DNA of 32,809 nt from Verrucomicrobiota bacterium (lineage in GTDB: Bacteria; Verrucomicrobiota; Verrucomicrobiia; Limisphaerales; DSYF01). The notes under the pieces were generated by a model. That model ran no database searches, was not told the origin of the DNA, and saw only the letters and a program-made list of their open reading frames with translations. Below, one piece after another: positions 25,823 through 32,809 of the stretch; positions within the stretch are counted from its first letter, which is position 1; the number at the start of each line of letters is the position of its first letter. The stretch covers positions 1 to 32,809 of the forward strand of contig JALOTZ010000036.1 of the NCBI GenBank assembly GCA_025457615.1. Reading direction: 5' to 3'. A program made the translations under genes and the position numbers.

Positions 25823-28087
25823 ATGCGATCCGACACCATCAAACGCGGCGCCGAGCGCGCCCCCCACCGCAGCCTGCTCCGGGCCACCGGCTCGATCGAA
25901 TCCGAGGCGGACTGGGACAAGCCCTTCATTGCCATTGCCAACAGCTACACGGACTGCATTCCCGGCCACGCGCACCTGAACGAGGTGGGGATGCTGGTCA
26001 AGCGGCTGGTGCGCGAGGCGGGCGGGGTGCCCTTCATTTTCAACACCATCGGTGTGGATGACGGCATCGCCATGGGCCACGGGGGCATGAAATACTCGCT
26101 GCCCTCCCGTGAACTCATCGCGGACTGCGTGGAGAGCATGGTGCGCGCCCACTGCTTTGACGGCATGATCTGCATTCCCAACTGCGACAAGATCGTCCCC
26201 GGGATGCTCATGGCCACCATGCGGTTGAACATCCCGACGGTGTTTGTCAGCGGCGGCCCCATGGCGGCGGGCATCGCGGAAAAGACGGAGCAGGGCGATA
26301 CGCCCCTGCATCTGCACGGCGCGTCCAGGAAGTCGGACCTGATTTCGGTGTTCAAGGGTGTGGGCGAGTTGCAGGCCGGCCGGATCAACGAGGAACAGTT
26401 GCTCAAGCTGGAGCAGAGCGCCTGCCCGACCTGCGGTTCCTGCTCGGGGATGTTCACCGCCAATTCGATGAACTGCCTGTGCGAAGCGCTCGGCATGGCG
26501 CTGCCCGGCAACGGCACCATCCTGGCCGTGTCGAAGGAACGCGAGGCGCTCTACGAACGCGCCGCCCGGACCATCCTCAAGCTCGTGCAGAAGGATTTGA
26601 AGCCGCGCGACATCGCGACGCTGGAGGCGTTCGACAACGCGCTGGCGCTCGACGTGGCCATGGGCGGCTCGACCAATACCATCCTCCACACGCTGGCCAT
26701 CGCGCGCGAGGCGGGCATCCCCTATGACATTGCCCGCATTGGCGACATTTCCAAGCGTGTGCCGCACATCTGCAAGGTGTCGCCGTCGTCGGATTACCAT
26801 GTCCAGGACGTGCATCGCGCCGGCGGCATCCACACCATCCTCGGTGAACTGAAGCGCATGGGGGCGCTGAACCTGGATTGCAAGACCGTCACCGGCAAGA
26901 CCATCGGCGAGAACATTGCCGAATGGGATGTCCGGTCCGATACGTGCACCGATTGGGCCCGGGCGGTGCGGGTCTCGGGGGCGTCCGCGTTGGTGCTGGA
27001 TCCCGAGGACAAGTTGGGGCCCGCGTTTCGCACCAGCAGCGGCAATCTGGCTCCGAAACCGATGATGGTGTTCCCCGCCGACCCGCGGGCCATCACCCTC
27101 TGGCGGCTGGCGGCGGCGTTCAATGTCAGCGACGCGTCCGCCGCCGGATGCCTGTTTGCCGACGACGCCGAATTTCAAGTGAACGAGGCAACGTCCTGGC
27201 AGGGCAGGGCGGCGATCCAGTCCGGCTTGAGCGCCCAGTTTGCCGAGTACAAAGGCATGGTGCGCGCGGAGCTGGCCACGTTGAATCAATCCCCGGTGTT
27301 GATCCTCTGGCGCTACGAGAAGAGCGGGAGCAAGAGCGCGATGGCCCTCCTGCGCCTTGGCCGTTTGCGCGGCTGGACGATTCCCAAGGCGTACCTCGAC
27401 ACCCGGCCGGCTCAGATCAAGGCCGCACAGCCCGCCGGGCTGATGCCCTACGATTCCGCGTTCCTGTTCAAGGCCCAGGACTGCATCCGCACCCAGGCCA
27501 CCGCCTACACACCCGATGGCGGACTCTCGATCCTCTACGGCGGGCTGGCTCCGGAAGGTAGTGTGGTCAAGACCGCCGGCATCAGCGCCGGGTTTAAGCA
27601 GTATTGCGGGCCGGGCTTTGTGTTCGAGGGCCCGAGTGTGATCTTCGAGAGCCAGGAGGAGGCCTGCGCCGGGATTCTCGGAGGCCGGGTCAAAGCGGGC
27701 GACGTGGTGGTGATCCGCAACGAGGGGCCGCGCGGCGGACCCGGCATGCAGGAAATGCTGTCTCCCACCAGCTACATCGTCGGCATGGGATTGGGCGACA
27801 AGGTGGCGTTGATCACCGACGGGCGCTTCAGCGGGGGCACGGCCGGCGCCTGCATCGGGCATGTGTCGCCCGAAGCGGCGGAGGGAGGGCCCATCGGATT
27901 GCTCAAGGCGGGCGATCGTGTGCGGATCGATTTCCCCAACCGCACCATGGACATCCTGGTGGATGAGTTCGAACTGGCGGAGCGGCGGCGTACTTTCCAG
28001 CCGGTTCAACGCGAACTTACCGGCTGGCTGGCGCGGTATCAGAAGCTGGTCACCAACGCGAGCCAGGGAGCGATTCTAGGCGCGTGA
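25823..28087 (+). CDS. ilvD: Dihydroxy-acid dehydratase IlvD with an internal NTF2/SnoaL-like domain
   Basis: IlvD dehydrates 2,3-dihydroxy-acids to the keto acids of valine and isoleucine. Family motifs are intact: [18 protein letters not shown], the cluster and Mg2+ motif PNCDKI (Cys121, Asp122, Lys123), [19 protein letters not shown] (201-219), and after the insertion [19 protein letters not shown], '[15 protein letters not shown]' and '[12 protein letters not shown]'. The protein is 754 aa; family members are about 560-620 aa. Residues 371-552 replace a stretch of about 40 residues in E. coli IlvD. Within them, about 426-525 ([33 protein letters not shown], then '[13 protein letters not shown]') read like an NTF2/SnoaL-type domain, as found at the end of some ECF sigma factors. 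The frame stays open throughout, so it is probably one polypeptide. The ATG at 25823 fits the family start. Confidence 0.93.
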   Translation: MRSDTIKRGAERAPHRSLLRATGSIESEADWDKPFIAIANSYTDCIPGHAHLNEVGMLVKRLVREAGGVPFIFNTIGVDDGIAMGHGGMKYSLPSRELIADCVESMVRAHCFDGMICIPNCDKIVPGMLMATMRLNIPTVFVSGGPMAAGIAEKTEQGDTPLHLHGASRKSDLISVFKGVGELQAGRINEEQLLKLEQSACPTCGSCSGMFTANSMNCLCEALGMALPGNGTILAVSKEREALYERAARTILKLVQKDLKPRDIATLEAFDNALALDVAMGGSTNTILHTLAIAREAGIPYDIARIGDISKRVPHICKVSPSSDYHVQDVHRAGGIHTILGELKRMGALNLDCKTVTGKTIGENIAEWDVRSDTCTDWARAVRVSGASALVLDPEDKLGPAFRTSSGNLAPKPMMVFPADPRAITLWRLAAAFNVSDASAAGCLFADDAEFQVNEATSWQGRAAIQSGLSAQFAEYKGMVRAELATLNQSPVLILWRYEKSGSKSAMALLRLGRLRGWTIPKAYLDTRPAQIKAAQPAGLMPYDSAFLFKAQDCIRTQATAYTPDGGLSILYGGLAPEGSVVKTAGISAGFKQYCGPGFVFEGPSVIFESQEEACAGILGGRVKAGDVVVIRNEGPRGGPGMQEMLSPTSYIVGMGLGDKVALITDGRFSGGTAGACIGHVSPEAAEGGPIGLLKAGDRVRIDFPNRTMDILVDEFELAERRRTFQPVQRELTGWLARYQKLVTNASQGAILGA

Positions 28088-28149
28088 TGGGGGGCTTCCC
28101 GGAAGCACGGCTTCGCGCTTTGAACCCTTGAACCGTAGCCGCCGGACGT

Positions 28150-28290
28150 CAGTCGGCGCCATTATCCCGCATTGGACGCCGTCCTCGGCCATCCCGCCAC
28201 CCTGCCGTTTTCGGGGAGGAAAATGGCGCCGACTCACTTGTCTGAGTGCCCCCCACAGGCAGGCGTCCACGGCAACGCGGTTCAGGGGTA
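28150..28290. repeat. Dispersed repeat family B copy 2, with perfect stem
   Basis: AGTCGGCGCCATT and its exact complement AATGGCGCCGACT flank about 60 bases (28151-28235). The downstream 75 bases (28213-28290) match 1684-1759 upstream of clpB. The copy ends about 49 bases before the FIST gene start. No coding sequence is supported between ilvD and 28339. Confidence 0.65.
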
Positions 28291-28338
28291 GGGGAGGACG
28301 GTGGTTGAAACGGACGCCGACTTCGTTACCTTGACATC

Positions 28339-29532
28339 ATGAAGTTCCCGTATGCCGTGGCCGATCATTGGGAGGGTGAGTTTCAGGAAGACAAGTTTCA
28401 GTCCTGGGTGGACGCCCTGCGGTCAAGGTTGGGAGACCGGGAGGCGTCCCTCGGGTTGGTCTTCATGACGCCGCGCTTCTTCGATCGGGCGGCTGACATC
28501 CTGGAGATCATTCAACTGCATGGCCGGGTTCCCTGGCTGGCGGGCGGCAGCAGTACCAGCCTGGTTTGCAACGGGCTGGAAATCGAGGAGAACGCCGGCC
28601 TGTCGCTCGGACTCTACTCGTTGCCGGGCGCCCAACTGACGGCGACGCATTTTCGTCAGGCGCAGGTCGAGGAATCCACCGGGCCCGCCTTCTGGCATCA
28701 CGAAACCGGCATCGAGGCGGAAGCCACTCACGGCTGGCTCGCATTCGTGGACCCGTTTCACCTGGATAGCGAGCGCTGGTTGCAGCAATGGAACGAAGCC
28801 TATCCCTCGCGGACGATCGTCGGCGGACTCGCGAGCGGGCTGCTTTCCCAGCCTTTGACCCAGGTTTACCTGAACCGGCAGGTGTACGAGGAGGGCGGCG
28901 TGGGCATCTCGGTCGGAGGGCAGGTGGGCCTGGCGAGTGTGATCTCCCAGGGCTGCACGCCCATCGGCGACACCTGGACGCTGACCGGGGTGGAGCGCAA
29001 CATCATCCAGCGCATCGGCAACCGCCCCGCCTACGAGGTGCTGGCCGAGACGTTCCACCAGATGTCCGCCGAGGAGCAGTTGAAATCCCGCGGCAACCTG
29101 TTCATCGGACTCGTGATCAACGAATATCTCGAGGAGTTTCATCGCGGCGATTTCCTGATCCGCAACCTGCTGGGGGCGGATCCCGGCTCGGGCCAGCTTG
29201 CCGTGGGAGCGTTGCCCCGGACCGGCCAGACGCTCCAGTTCCAGCGTCGGGACGCCGCGGCCGCCACCGAGGACATGCATGAGCTGCTGCGGCGGGCGAG
29301 GTCGAAACTCGAAGGCCGGCGGGTGTATGGCGGCTGCCTGTGCAGTTGCAACGGCCGGGGCAAAAACCTCTTCGGGGTCCCCAACCATGACGCCGGCCTG
29401 GTGGAACAGGAACTGGGACCGATGGCCCTGACCGGGTTCTTCGGCAACGGCGAGATCGGTCCGGTCGGCGACCGCAACTTCCTCCACGGCTACACCGCCT
29501 CCCTGGCGCTGTTCGTGGCGCAGGCGGACTGA
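28339..29532 (+). CDS. FIST N- and C-domain sensory protein
   Basis: This 397-aa cytoplasmic protein without signal peptide shows both FIST halves. The N-terminal part (VFMTPRFFDRAADIL, 'GRVPWLAGGSSTSLVCNG') has the GCSS-like motif of the family as GGSST. The C-terminal part has GCTPIGDTWTLT, 'NLFIGLVINEYLEEFHRGDF', and GGCLCSCNGRGKNLFG followed by PNHD and 'TGFFGNGEIGPVGDRNFLHGYT'. FIST domains are thought to bind small ligands such as amino acids and usually feed signal transduction, but no kinase or response regulator is adjacent. The ATG at 28339 lacks a Shine-Dalgarno site. The upstream repeat B is the same distance from this start as from clpB. Confidence 0.9.
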   Translation: MKFPYAVADHWEGEFQEDKFQSWVDALRSRLGDREASLGLVFMTPRFFDRAADILEIIQLHGRVPWLAGGSSTSLVCNGLEIEENAGLSLGLYSLPGAQLTATHFRQAQVEESTGPAFWHHETGIEAEATHGWLAFVDPFHLDSERWLQQWNEAYPSRTIVGGLASGLLSQPLTQVYLNRQVYEEGGVGISVGGQVGLASVISQGCTPIGDTWTLTGVERNIIQRIGNRPAYEVLAETFHQMSAEEQLKSRGNLFIGLVINEYLEEFHRGDFLIRNLLGADPGSGQLAVGALPRTGQTLQFQRRDAAAATEDMHELLRRARSKLEGRRVYGGCLCSCNGRGKNLFGVPNHDAGLVEQELGPMALTGFFGNGEIGPVGDRNFLHGYTASLALFVAQAD

Positions 29533-29580
29533 ACCGGTGTGGGAGACCCCGGGGGCAACCCGAGCCCGAGCCGCAGCCGC

Positions 29581-29735
29581 CACAATGGGAGGGTAATCCC
29601 CAGCAATTCCCATTTTGAGGTGCGGGTCCGTCCAGCCTCCGCAGTGGCTCTGCTACGGAGGACGGGCGACCCGCAGCAGCTTCGCTTGGAACCAGGCCAC
29701 TCGAATCGTATCCTGATTGGCCTGGTCCTGGTGCT
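29581..29735. repeat. Repeat family A, copy 2 (inverted relative to copy 1)
   Basis: Read on the minus strand this matches 1440-1500: GTTCCAAGCGAAGCTGCTGC corresponds to GTTCCAGGCGAAGCTGCTGC, and CGCACCTCAAAATGGGAATT corresponds to CGCGCTCCAAAATGAGAATG. Between those blocks copy 2 has about 40 extra bases folding as a hairpin (CCTCCG...CGGAGG). The outer AATGGGA and TCCCATT also pair. Confidence 0.6.
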
Positions 29736-29771
29736 GGCCGGTCGGATTTGAGCACGTTGCGGGTGAACTAA

Positions 29772-29930
29772 TTGACCACCTTGGAGGTGCAATCCCCGGA
29801 AAGCGCCGGCAGGAAGCCCGTTCTCGATGCCCGCCGCGTGATTCAGTGGGCGCTCTACTATCCGGCGGTGGTTGGTCCGGATGAGCTCAAGCTGAGTCAG
29901 GAGGAACAGCAAACCCTGGCCGGCGCACGG
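29772..29930 (+). pseudogene. Fragment of a FecR/TPR-type verrucomicrobial protein
   Basis: An open frame begins right after a stop codon and reads 'RKPVLDARRVIQWALYYPAV' and 'VGPDELKLSQEEQQTLAGA'. That pattern (D..RxxQWxLYYP, then E-L-L) resembles the linker just before the TPR region of large FecR-domain proteins in Verrucomicrobiota. After about 29930 the frame loses any resemblance. Both ends are missing, so it is a relic. The family call is by eye and tentative. Confidence 0.4.
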
Positions 29931-30123
29931 TCAGGCTCTGCGGCTCCTCCAGAAACACCGCAAGCAGATGCGAGGTTTCCTCCAGACTCCCGCCGAACAC
30001 AAAATCACCCGACTCACCGAAATAGCCGTCGATTGCGATGATGTATTCCACCCCGTCGTCGCCGAGATCAATGCCAAGGGCGCCGTTGGCGTCGATCAGG
30101 TTAACCCCAATGAAATTGCCCAT
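29930..30123 (-). pseudogene. Unidentified protein fragment on the minus strand
   Basis: The frame (MGNFIGVNLIDANGALGIDL... then DDGVEYIIAIDGYFGESGDF) has the acidic, beta-rich look of a real secreted-protein domain and reads to about 29930, where it meets the FecR-like relic. The open frame continues to 29887 with unrelated sequence. There is no start signal or ribosome site. It is probably debris of an exported protein; the family is not recognised. Confidence 0.35.
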
Positions 30124-30209
30124 CCCGGACGTTGGACCGGATGGTCAGAACTCGCTGTCTTCAGGGTGGCGCCTTGCCCCAACGGGTTGCGTGGGGTTAG
30201 GGTGGCGGC

Positions 30210-31892
30210 ATGTCACTCCAGCCGCTGGTCCAAAGCGCCGCCTGGCTTTCCGGTGCGCTGGCCATGACCGCGCTGGCGTCGTCGTGGCCCGTCGTTCAGC
30301 CGTTCGCGCTGACGAATGACGTCGGTTTCGGCAACAGCGTGTTCGTTTCGGGCAACCACCCCGACCTCGGTGCTGACAATCCCCTCCACGCCCATAAACT
30401 CCGGTGGACGACCGGCAGTATCTGGACGGGACAGGTGGCGGTGGCGGCCGGGGCGCAGGTGCAATACCGTTTCATCAGGCGTTCGACGGATCCCACCGTC
30501 ATTTGCAACCCGAGCAACAGCACTGTGCTCACTGGAGATTTCCCGCTGACACTGCCGTCACCGCCGCCTGCGCCCTTTGCCGGCAAGACGATTCTCTATC
30601 ATTCCACCTGGCCGCAGGCGTTCATCCTCTACCGCTCCGGCACCCACTGGATCAGCGCAGCCATGGCCCGAGAGGGCGATGGACGTTCGCCGGGCGAGAG
30701 CCTGTTTCGCGTCAGCGGCATCGGGACGGTGGGGGAGGAACTCGAGTTTGTTCCAAACGACGGCGCCGGGCAATGGGATAACCCGGCCGGTGGCGTGAAC
30801 TACCTCACCCCGCTGGATGTCTTCTTCGTGCAGGACAAGCAGGTGTTTAATGTTCGCCCGCCCGTGACCGTTTCGGCGCCTGCCATTCAGACGAGCACTG
30901 TGAATTCAACCGTTCCCGGCATTGCGTCGCGGATGGTGCGGGTGCTGTTGCCGCGTGGTTACACGCAGAACACGGCCAAACGTTACCCGGTGCTTTACCT
31001 CCACGACGGCCAGAATGTGTTTGATCCCGGCGGGCCCTACGGATCCTGGTCAGCCGATGCCACGGTGGCTCGCGAAACCGGCCAGGGCCGGATGCGGGAG
31101 TGCATCGTGGTCGGCGTGGACAACAGTGTGAACCGCATCCTCGAATACCTGCCGCCCACGGACGCCTATGGAGGCTCGGCGGGATTGGGCGACAAGTATC
31201 GCGACTACCTGTTGAACAACGTCCGGCCCTACATCAACACCACCTATCGCACGTTGACCGAATCCTCGAACACCCTGACGGCAGGATCCTCGATGGGCGG
31301 GCTTATTGCGCTGTATTTGGGGCGCAGTTCGACCAACTTCGGGCGCATCGCCATCCTGAGTCCGGCCTTCTGGACGGCGCCGAACTACATGGCCCAGGTG
31401 CGCGCCGGCGCGAAAGGTCCCGGACAGGTTTATCTGGACATGGGCACCGCGGAGACGACCGGCGCGTGGAACGACGCACTGGCCTACTACGACACCCTGC
31501 TGCTCCAAAGCTACGCGCCGGGGGCCGACATGCGGTTCGTGGTCGGCTGTGGTGATCAGCATAACGAGGCGGCATGGAAGAAGCGTCTGCCCGGCGTTCT
31601 GCAGTTCCTACTCGATCCGCGCGACGAGGCGGCGCCGCTGGCGCTGGTCGAATGGCCTCCACGCCTGGAGGTGGCCGGGTTCAACGCAGGCGAAAGCCGG
31701 CTGACGCTGAGGTTTCCGAGCCTGTTCGGCGTCAGTTATGAATTGCAGGGTTCGACCGATCTCCTCGAGTGGGGCACGACCACAACCACCCCCGTCGAGA
31801 CGCTGCCCTGGTCCTGGCCGCTCATCGATGAACCCCTACGGCCCAGCCCGGGGCCCACCTTTTGGCGCTTGCGCTGCGTGGTGTCTCCGTAG
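30210..31892 (+). CDS. Secreted esterase (EstD/Fes type alpha/beta hydrolase) with N-terminal carbohydrate-binding-like domain
   Basis: The 560-aa protein has an N-terminal hydrophobic segment (WLSGALAMTALASSWP) that may be a signal peptide. Residues 30-120 look like a starch-binding CBM20-type beta domain ('NDVGFGNSVFVSGNHPDLG', 'AGAQVQYRFIRRST'). A less clear beta region follows to about 225. The esterase domain (PF00756) then has 'PVLYLHDGQNVFDPGGPYGS', CIVVGVDNSVNRILEYLP, and the nucleophile elbow AGSSMGG with Ser361; the likely His is in GDQHNEAAW near residue 450. The C-terminal 80 residues (VSYELQGSTDLLEWG) resemble the last domain of the 1,249-aa exported protein. Likely substrates are acyl esters on polysaccharides or siderophores. 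It converges on tRNA-Leu with a 10-base gap. Confidence 0.85.
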   Translation: MSLQPLVQSAAWLSGALAMTALASSWPVVQPFALTNDVGFGNSVFVSGNHPDLGADNPLHAHKLRWTTGSIWTGQVAVAAGAQVQYRFIRRSTDPTVICNPSNSTVLTGDFPLTLPSPPPAPFAGKTILYHSTWPQAFILYRSGTHWISAAMAREGDGRSPGESLFRVSGIGTVGEELEFVPNDGAGQWDNPAGGVNYLTPLDVFFVQDKQVFNVRPPVTVSAPAIQTSTVNSTVPGIASRMVRVLLPRGYTQNTAKRYPVLYLHDGQNVFDPGGPYGSWSADATVARETGQGRMRECIVVGVDNSVNRILEYLPPTDAYGGSAGLGDKYRDYLLNNVRPYINTTYRTLTESSNTLTAGSSMGGLIALYLGRSSTNFGRIAILSPAFWTAPNYMAQVRAGAKGPGQVYLDMGTAETTGAWNDALAYYDTLLLQSYAPGADMRFVVGCGDQHNEAAWKKRLPGVLQFLLDPRDEAAPLALVEWPPRLEVAGFNAGESRLTLRFPSLFGVSYELQGSTDLLEWGTTTTTPVETLPWSWPLIDEPLRPSPGPTFWRLRCVVSP

Positions 31893-31902
31893 GAGATGAG
31901 AG

Positions 31903-31989
31903 TGGTGCCAGCGGAGGGGGTCGAACCCACACATCCTTACGGATACCAGATTTTGAGTCTAGCGCGTCTGCCGATTCCGCCACGCTGGC
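31903..31989 (-). tRNA. tRNA-Leu (anticodon CAA)
   Basis: This is an 87-nt class II tRNA on the minus strand. Acceptor GCCAGCG pairs with CGCTGGC, and the discriminator A and CCA are encoded. The D arm (TGGCGGAATCGGCAGACGCG) is identical to that of the other tRNA-Leu. Anticodon stem CTAGA/TCTGG encloses CTCAAAA (anticodon CAA). The long variable arm (TATCCGTAAGGATG) and T loop GTTCGAC complete it. Its 5' end faces the recombinase gene. Confidence 0.97.
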
Positions 31990-32037
31990 TACCTACTCCA
32001 CAACGACTTACGAGTTGTTTGGCAAAGCGGACTTGCG

Positions 32038-32064
32038 TTGCTACACTTTTTGCTACAGTGTAGC
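32038..32064 (+). promoter_or_regulatory. Palindrome with direct repeats upstream of the recombinase gene
   Basis: GCTACACT (32040-32047) and AGTGTAGC (32057-32064) are perfect inverted repeats around a 9-base loop. TTGCTACA also occurs twice in direct orientation (32038 and 32050), 12 bases apart. This could be an operator or accessory recombinase site. It ends a few bases before the possible GTG start at 32068. Confidence 0.5.
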
Positions 32065-32100
32065 GTTGTGAAACCCAATGCAAGCAAATGCAAGTCGCGC

Positions 32101-32809
32101 ATGCGACAGAACTACACCAGAGTCGAACACAAGGGCAAGCCCGTTCGTGGACTCTGGAAGCGCGGCGTGCGCTTCTACGGGCGCCTGACGCTGGAAGACG
32201 AGCAGGGACGCAAGGTGGTGTCCTGGGTGGACCTGGAATGTTCAACCGTCCCCCAAGCCATCGCCAACCTGGCCGAGAAGAAGGTGGACCGGGCCAAGCA
32301 CCGGCTCAAAGCCAAGCCCCAAGCCCCCAAGCTGGCCGACTACATCGCCACCTACCGGGACCGGTTGGAACTGACCGGCAAGAAGCCCGACACGATCACC
32401 ACCGAGAGCAGCCACCTCTCGCGCTGGTTGGAGGCGCTGGGCCACCTGCGGCTTGACCGGATTACCCCCCGGCACATCCGCGACGTTCTGCAGGGCGTGA
32501 TCAAGGACGGGCGCTCTCCCCGCACCGCCAACCTCTGCTTGGTCACTCTGCGGAGCGTCTTCAAGGACGCCCGCCGGGATGGCTATCTGTTCCCGCCGCT
32601 GGCCACCGATGAAGTCGAATGGTTCAAGGTGACCGCCAAACGCCGTAGCCTAGTCACGCCCGAGCAGATCGAGGTCCTCCTATCCAAGGCCGGCGAGTCA
32701 AAGAACGGCGAGGGATTCACCGATTACGTCCGTTTCCTGCAATACACAGGCGCCCGGGAACAGGAGGCTTTGAAGATTCGTTGGCAGGACGTGGACATTG
32801 AAAACCAGC
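32101..32809 (+). CDS. Tyrosine recombinase / phage-type integrase (5' part, runs off the window)
   Basis: The first 236 residues are visible. An N-terminal arm-type DNA-binding region (WKRGVRFYGRLTLEDEQGRK) is followed by a SAM-like core-binding domain ('ADYIATYRDRLELTGKKPDT', 'LDRITPRHIRDVLQGV', 'PRTANLCLVTLRSVFKDARR'). The start of the catalytic domain is LQYTGAREQEALKIRWQDVD, where Arg219 is the first catalytic arginine. The remaining catalytic residues lie beyond 32809. The ATG at 32101 or the in-frame GTG at 32068 may start it. It should integrate or excise a mobile element, perhaps using the neighbouring tRNA-Leu. Its GC content is similar to its neighbours. Confidence 0.92.
   Translation, partial: MRQNYTRVEHKGKPVRGLWKRGVRFYGRLTLEDEQGRKVVSWVDLECSTVPQAIANLAEKKVDRAKHRLKAKPQAPKLADYIATYRDRLELTGKKPDTITTESSHLSRWLEALGHLRLDRITPRHIRDVLQGVIKDGRSPRTANLCLVTLRSVFKDARRDGYLFPPLATDEVEWFKVTAKRRSLVTPEQIEVLLSKAGESKNGEGFTDYVRFLQYTGAREQEALKIRWQDVDIENQ

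Larger units (their letters stand above)
29533..30209. other. Gene-poor spacer with a repeat and two abutting gene remnants
   Basis: Between the FIST and esterase genes there is no intact gene. It contains a repeat family A copy (29581-29735) and two partial coding remnants in opposite orientation that meet near 29930, each listed separately. The last 85 bases should carry the esterase promoter, but I see no clear boxes. Confidence 0.5.

Noticed and set aside
26936..27478. Intein or intron as the explanation of the extra IlvD sequence
   Set aside because: There is no Cys/Ser start with a terminal His-Asn and no splicing blocks, and the insertion keeps the frame without RNA-intron features. 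A domain insertion fits better.
25736..28009. 757-aa open frame antisense to ilvD
   Set aside because: High GC gives long open antisense frames. The plus-strand frame has unmistakable IlvD motifs, and the antisense translation is His/Arg/Gly-rich without any family pattern.

Overview
This GC-rich window reads as chromosomal DNA of a Gram-negative bacterium, most likely Verrucomicrobiota (Limisphaerales/Pedosphaera-like). That assignment is an inference. It rests on a large secreted protein built from GEVEDY-type modules, C-terminal 'YxVQ..TxL..W' domains on two exported proteins, a zinc-ribbon coiled-coil gene next to rnpB, short AT-rich 'GATTT' repeats scattered in GC-rich DNA, and several dispersed palindromic intergenic repeats. 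No 16S rRNA is present to confirm it.

Layout. Bases 1-4410 hold a solitary DNA methyltransferase (-), a repeat-filled gap and clpB (+). Bases 4417-13763 are an arsenic/redox region with two ArsR-controlled loci, both on the minus strand. Locus 1 (7828 down to 4417) runs arsR, an ArsP-like permease, a small CxxC thioredoxin-fold protein, a truncated ProC-like remnant, a membrane-anchored thioredoxin and a CcdA/DsbD-type electron carrier. Locus 2 (11679 down to 8839) runs arsR, arsC (thioredoxin-coupled type), arsM and acr3. Between and beside them lie an unrecognised gene pair, a fragment of an XRE regulator, an unrecognised 215-aa protein and a divergent ArsB/SLC13-type transporter. Each ArsR gene has a 26-bp inverted-repeat operator inside its own promoter, and both transcripts look leaderless or nearly so. 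Together the genes predict arsenate reduction, arsenite export, arsenite methylation, export of organic arsenicals and a thiol relay across the membrane.

Bases 13860-15597 carry gluQ and an RmlD-like reductase (-). Bases 15938-19687 encode a 1,249-aa exported modular protein followed by a strong terminator. Bases 19876-23139 are a compact minus-strand operon: pta (catalytic part only), a P-loop/DRTGG protein equal to the N-terminal half of long Pta enzymes, and hisC. Bases 23276-25757 hold a zinc-ribbon protein, RNase P RNA with an AT-rich repeat in its P12 region, a double-ACT protein, a small helical protein and tRNA-Leu(UAG).

Bases 25823-28087 encode an IlvD dihydroxy-acid dehydratase of unusual length (754 aa), because an NTF2/SnoaL-like domain lies inside it. 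This is the most surprising coding feature of the window. A FIST-domain sensor gene, a stretch of gene debris and repeats, and a secreted esterase follow. The window ends with tRNA-Leu(CAA) and the start of a tyrosine-recombinase gene that runs off the edge, probably the border of an integrated element.
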